A stretch of DNA of 64,000 nt from Bacteroidota bacterium. Its GTDB lineage: Bacteria > Bacteroidota > Bacteroidia > Bacteroidales > F082. Positions 63,582 through 64,000 of this stretch are shown here, in pieces. Under the pieces are notes generated by a model. That model had not been told where the DNA came from and did not search any database. It was given only the letters and a program-made list of their open reading frames with translations. Position 1 is the first letter of the stretch. Each line of letters begins with the position of its first letter. The translations under genes were made by a program, and so were the position numbers. The stretch spans positions 1-64,000 of the forward strand of contig WOUZ01000010.1 of assembly GCA_009773165.1 (NCBI GenBank). Direction: 5' to 3'.

Positions 63582-64000
63582 TCAGCGTGTCATTTGGTTT
63601 AAATCATCGCGAAGAAGCTGAATGGCTCTTTCAATGAGTTGAATTTCAGATTCGAGCATCAACGAGGCTAGCTGAGTTTTGTCAGCTTCTTTATCAAGTT
63701 TGTTCAGGTTTATATGAATCATTTGAATAACTTCTTCCTTGGCAGCTTTGGTCAATTGCCATGCAGTATCACTGATAAAAAGTTGCTGAGAAAGGTTATA
63801 ATCAAATTCTTCACGAATCCCTCTCAACATTTGTTGAGCCAGATCAAGTGCATACGTGCTTTCGTTCATATGTCTTGATGTAATGAGCTGAGGCTGAAGT
63901 CTTTCTAAAAACAGAACCAGCCGTTCGCTTGCCTGGATACGTAATGGCAACATTACTTTAAATCCTTCAGTTTTTTGATCAACTTTACTTGCTATAATTA
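63582..64000 (-). CDS. DUF7935-like protein, N-terminus beyond window edge
   Basis: The 123 residues from the ATG at 63953 read LPLRIQASERLVLFLERL, then a helical middle (EEFDYNLSQQLFIS, KAAKEEVIQMIHIN). This is a pattern I recall from a conserved Bacteroidota family annotated as DUF7935. Upstream, the frame stays open to the edge (DQKTEGFKV before the ATG), so the true start probably lies outside, perhaps with a membrane segment. Function unknown. Confidence 0.6.
   Translation of the reverse strand, partial: IIASKVDQKTEGFKVMLPLRIQASERLVLFLERLQPQLITSRHMNESTYALDLAQQMLRGIREEFDYNLSQQLFISDTAWQLTKAAKEEVIQMIHINLNKLDKEADKTQLASLMLESEIQLIERAIQLLRDDLNQMTR

Overview
The window looks like a chromosomal segment of a Bacteroidota (Bacteroidia-type) bacterium. 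The DNA is AT-rich and genes lack obvious Shine-Dalgarno sites. Several genes have TAnnTTTG promoter boxes typical of the phylum. A secreted protease carries a type IX secretion-like C-terminal tail, and the phosphofructokinase has the PPi-type active-site residues. No rRNA, tRNA, CRISPR array or intact insertion sequence was seen.

Layout. 1-976: decayed DNA with a hairpin repeat. 977-5243 (-): RND/MMPL transporter, rmlA and a polyprenyl diphosphate synthase. 5396-6565: a lipoprotein, followed by about 860 bp of hairpin repeats and non-coding DNA. 7429-36376: a large O-antigen/surface glycan locus. 36469-38677: a 2-hydroxyacid dehydrogenase and a PPi-type phosphofructokinase. 38915-45150: secreted hydrolases (subtilase, EEP nuclease/phosphatase-like, metallophosphoesterase-PA14, SGNH esterase). 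45478-51524: a three-gene NuoE/NuoF/(GltD-NuoG fusion) operon resembling electron-bifurcating transhydrogenases. 51619-54332: an LptF/G permease and a glycosyltransferase. 54356-56537: a CDF-transporter fragment and an ECF sigma / anti-sigma / CpxP-like / Asp-rich-repeat secreted protein group. 56787-64000: fabG, a VWA membrane protein, a PglC/WcaJ-type sugar transferase, a SlyD-like FKBP, an RsmI-like methyltransferase, a threonine/serine dehydratase, a low-Mr tyrosine phosphatase and a partial gene running off the edge.

The glycan locus encodes a regulator-like protein, a PglK-like ABC flippase, a Wzm/Wzt exporter, and a 4-amino-sugar branch (DegT aminotransferase plus PglD-like acetyltransferase, fed by RmlA). 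It also has a UDP-6-deoxy-L-HexNAc branch (CapE-like, RmlD-like, WecB-like enzymes plus a WbuB-like transferase), seven other glycosyltransferase or sugar-modifying genes, a WecA/WbpL-type initiating transferase with its epimerase, a WaaL/Wzy-like ligase with TPRs and a WbpM-like dehydratase. A lipid-linked glycan started by WecA/WbpL, exported by Wzm/Wzt and ligated by the WaaL-like protein is the simplest model.

The most unusual structure lies between wzm and wzt. These genes normally abut, but here a four-helix-bundle (S23/IVP-family) gene separates them. Both surrounding intergenic gaps are filled almost entirely by exact-register octamer arrays (58 and 37 units). Each array switches once from AATCGTNN units to NNACARTT units, and the second runs to 4 nt before the wzt start codon. 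A second, decayed four-helix gene lies in a scarred stretch (28325-29762) next to a decayed duplicate of the epimerase gene.
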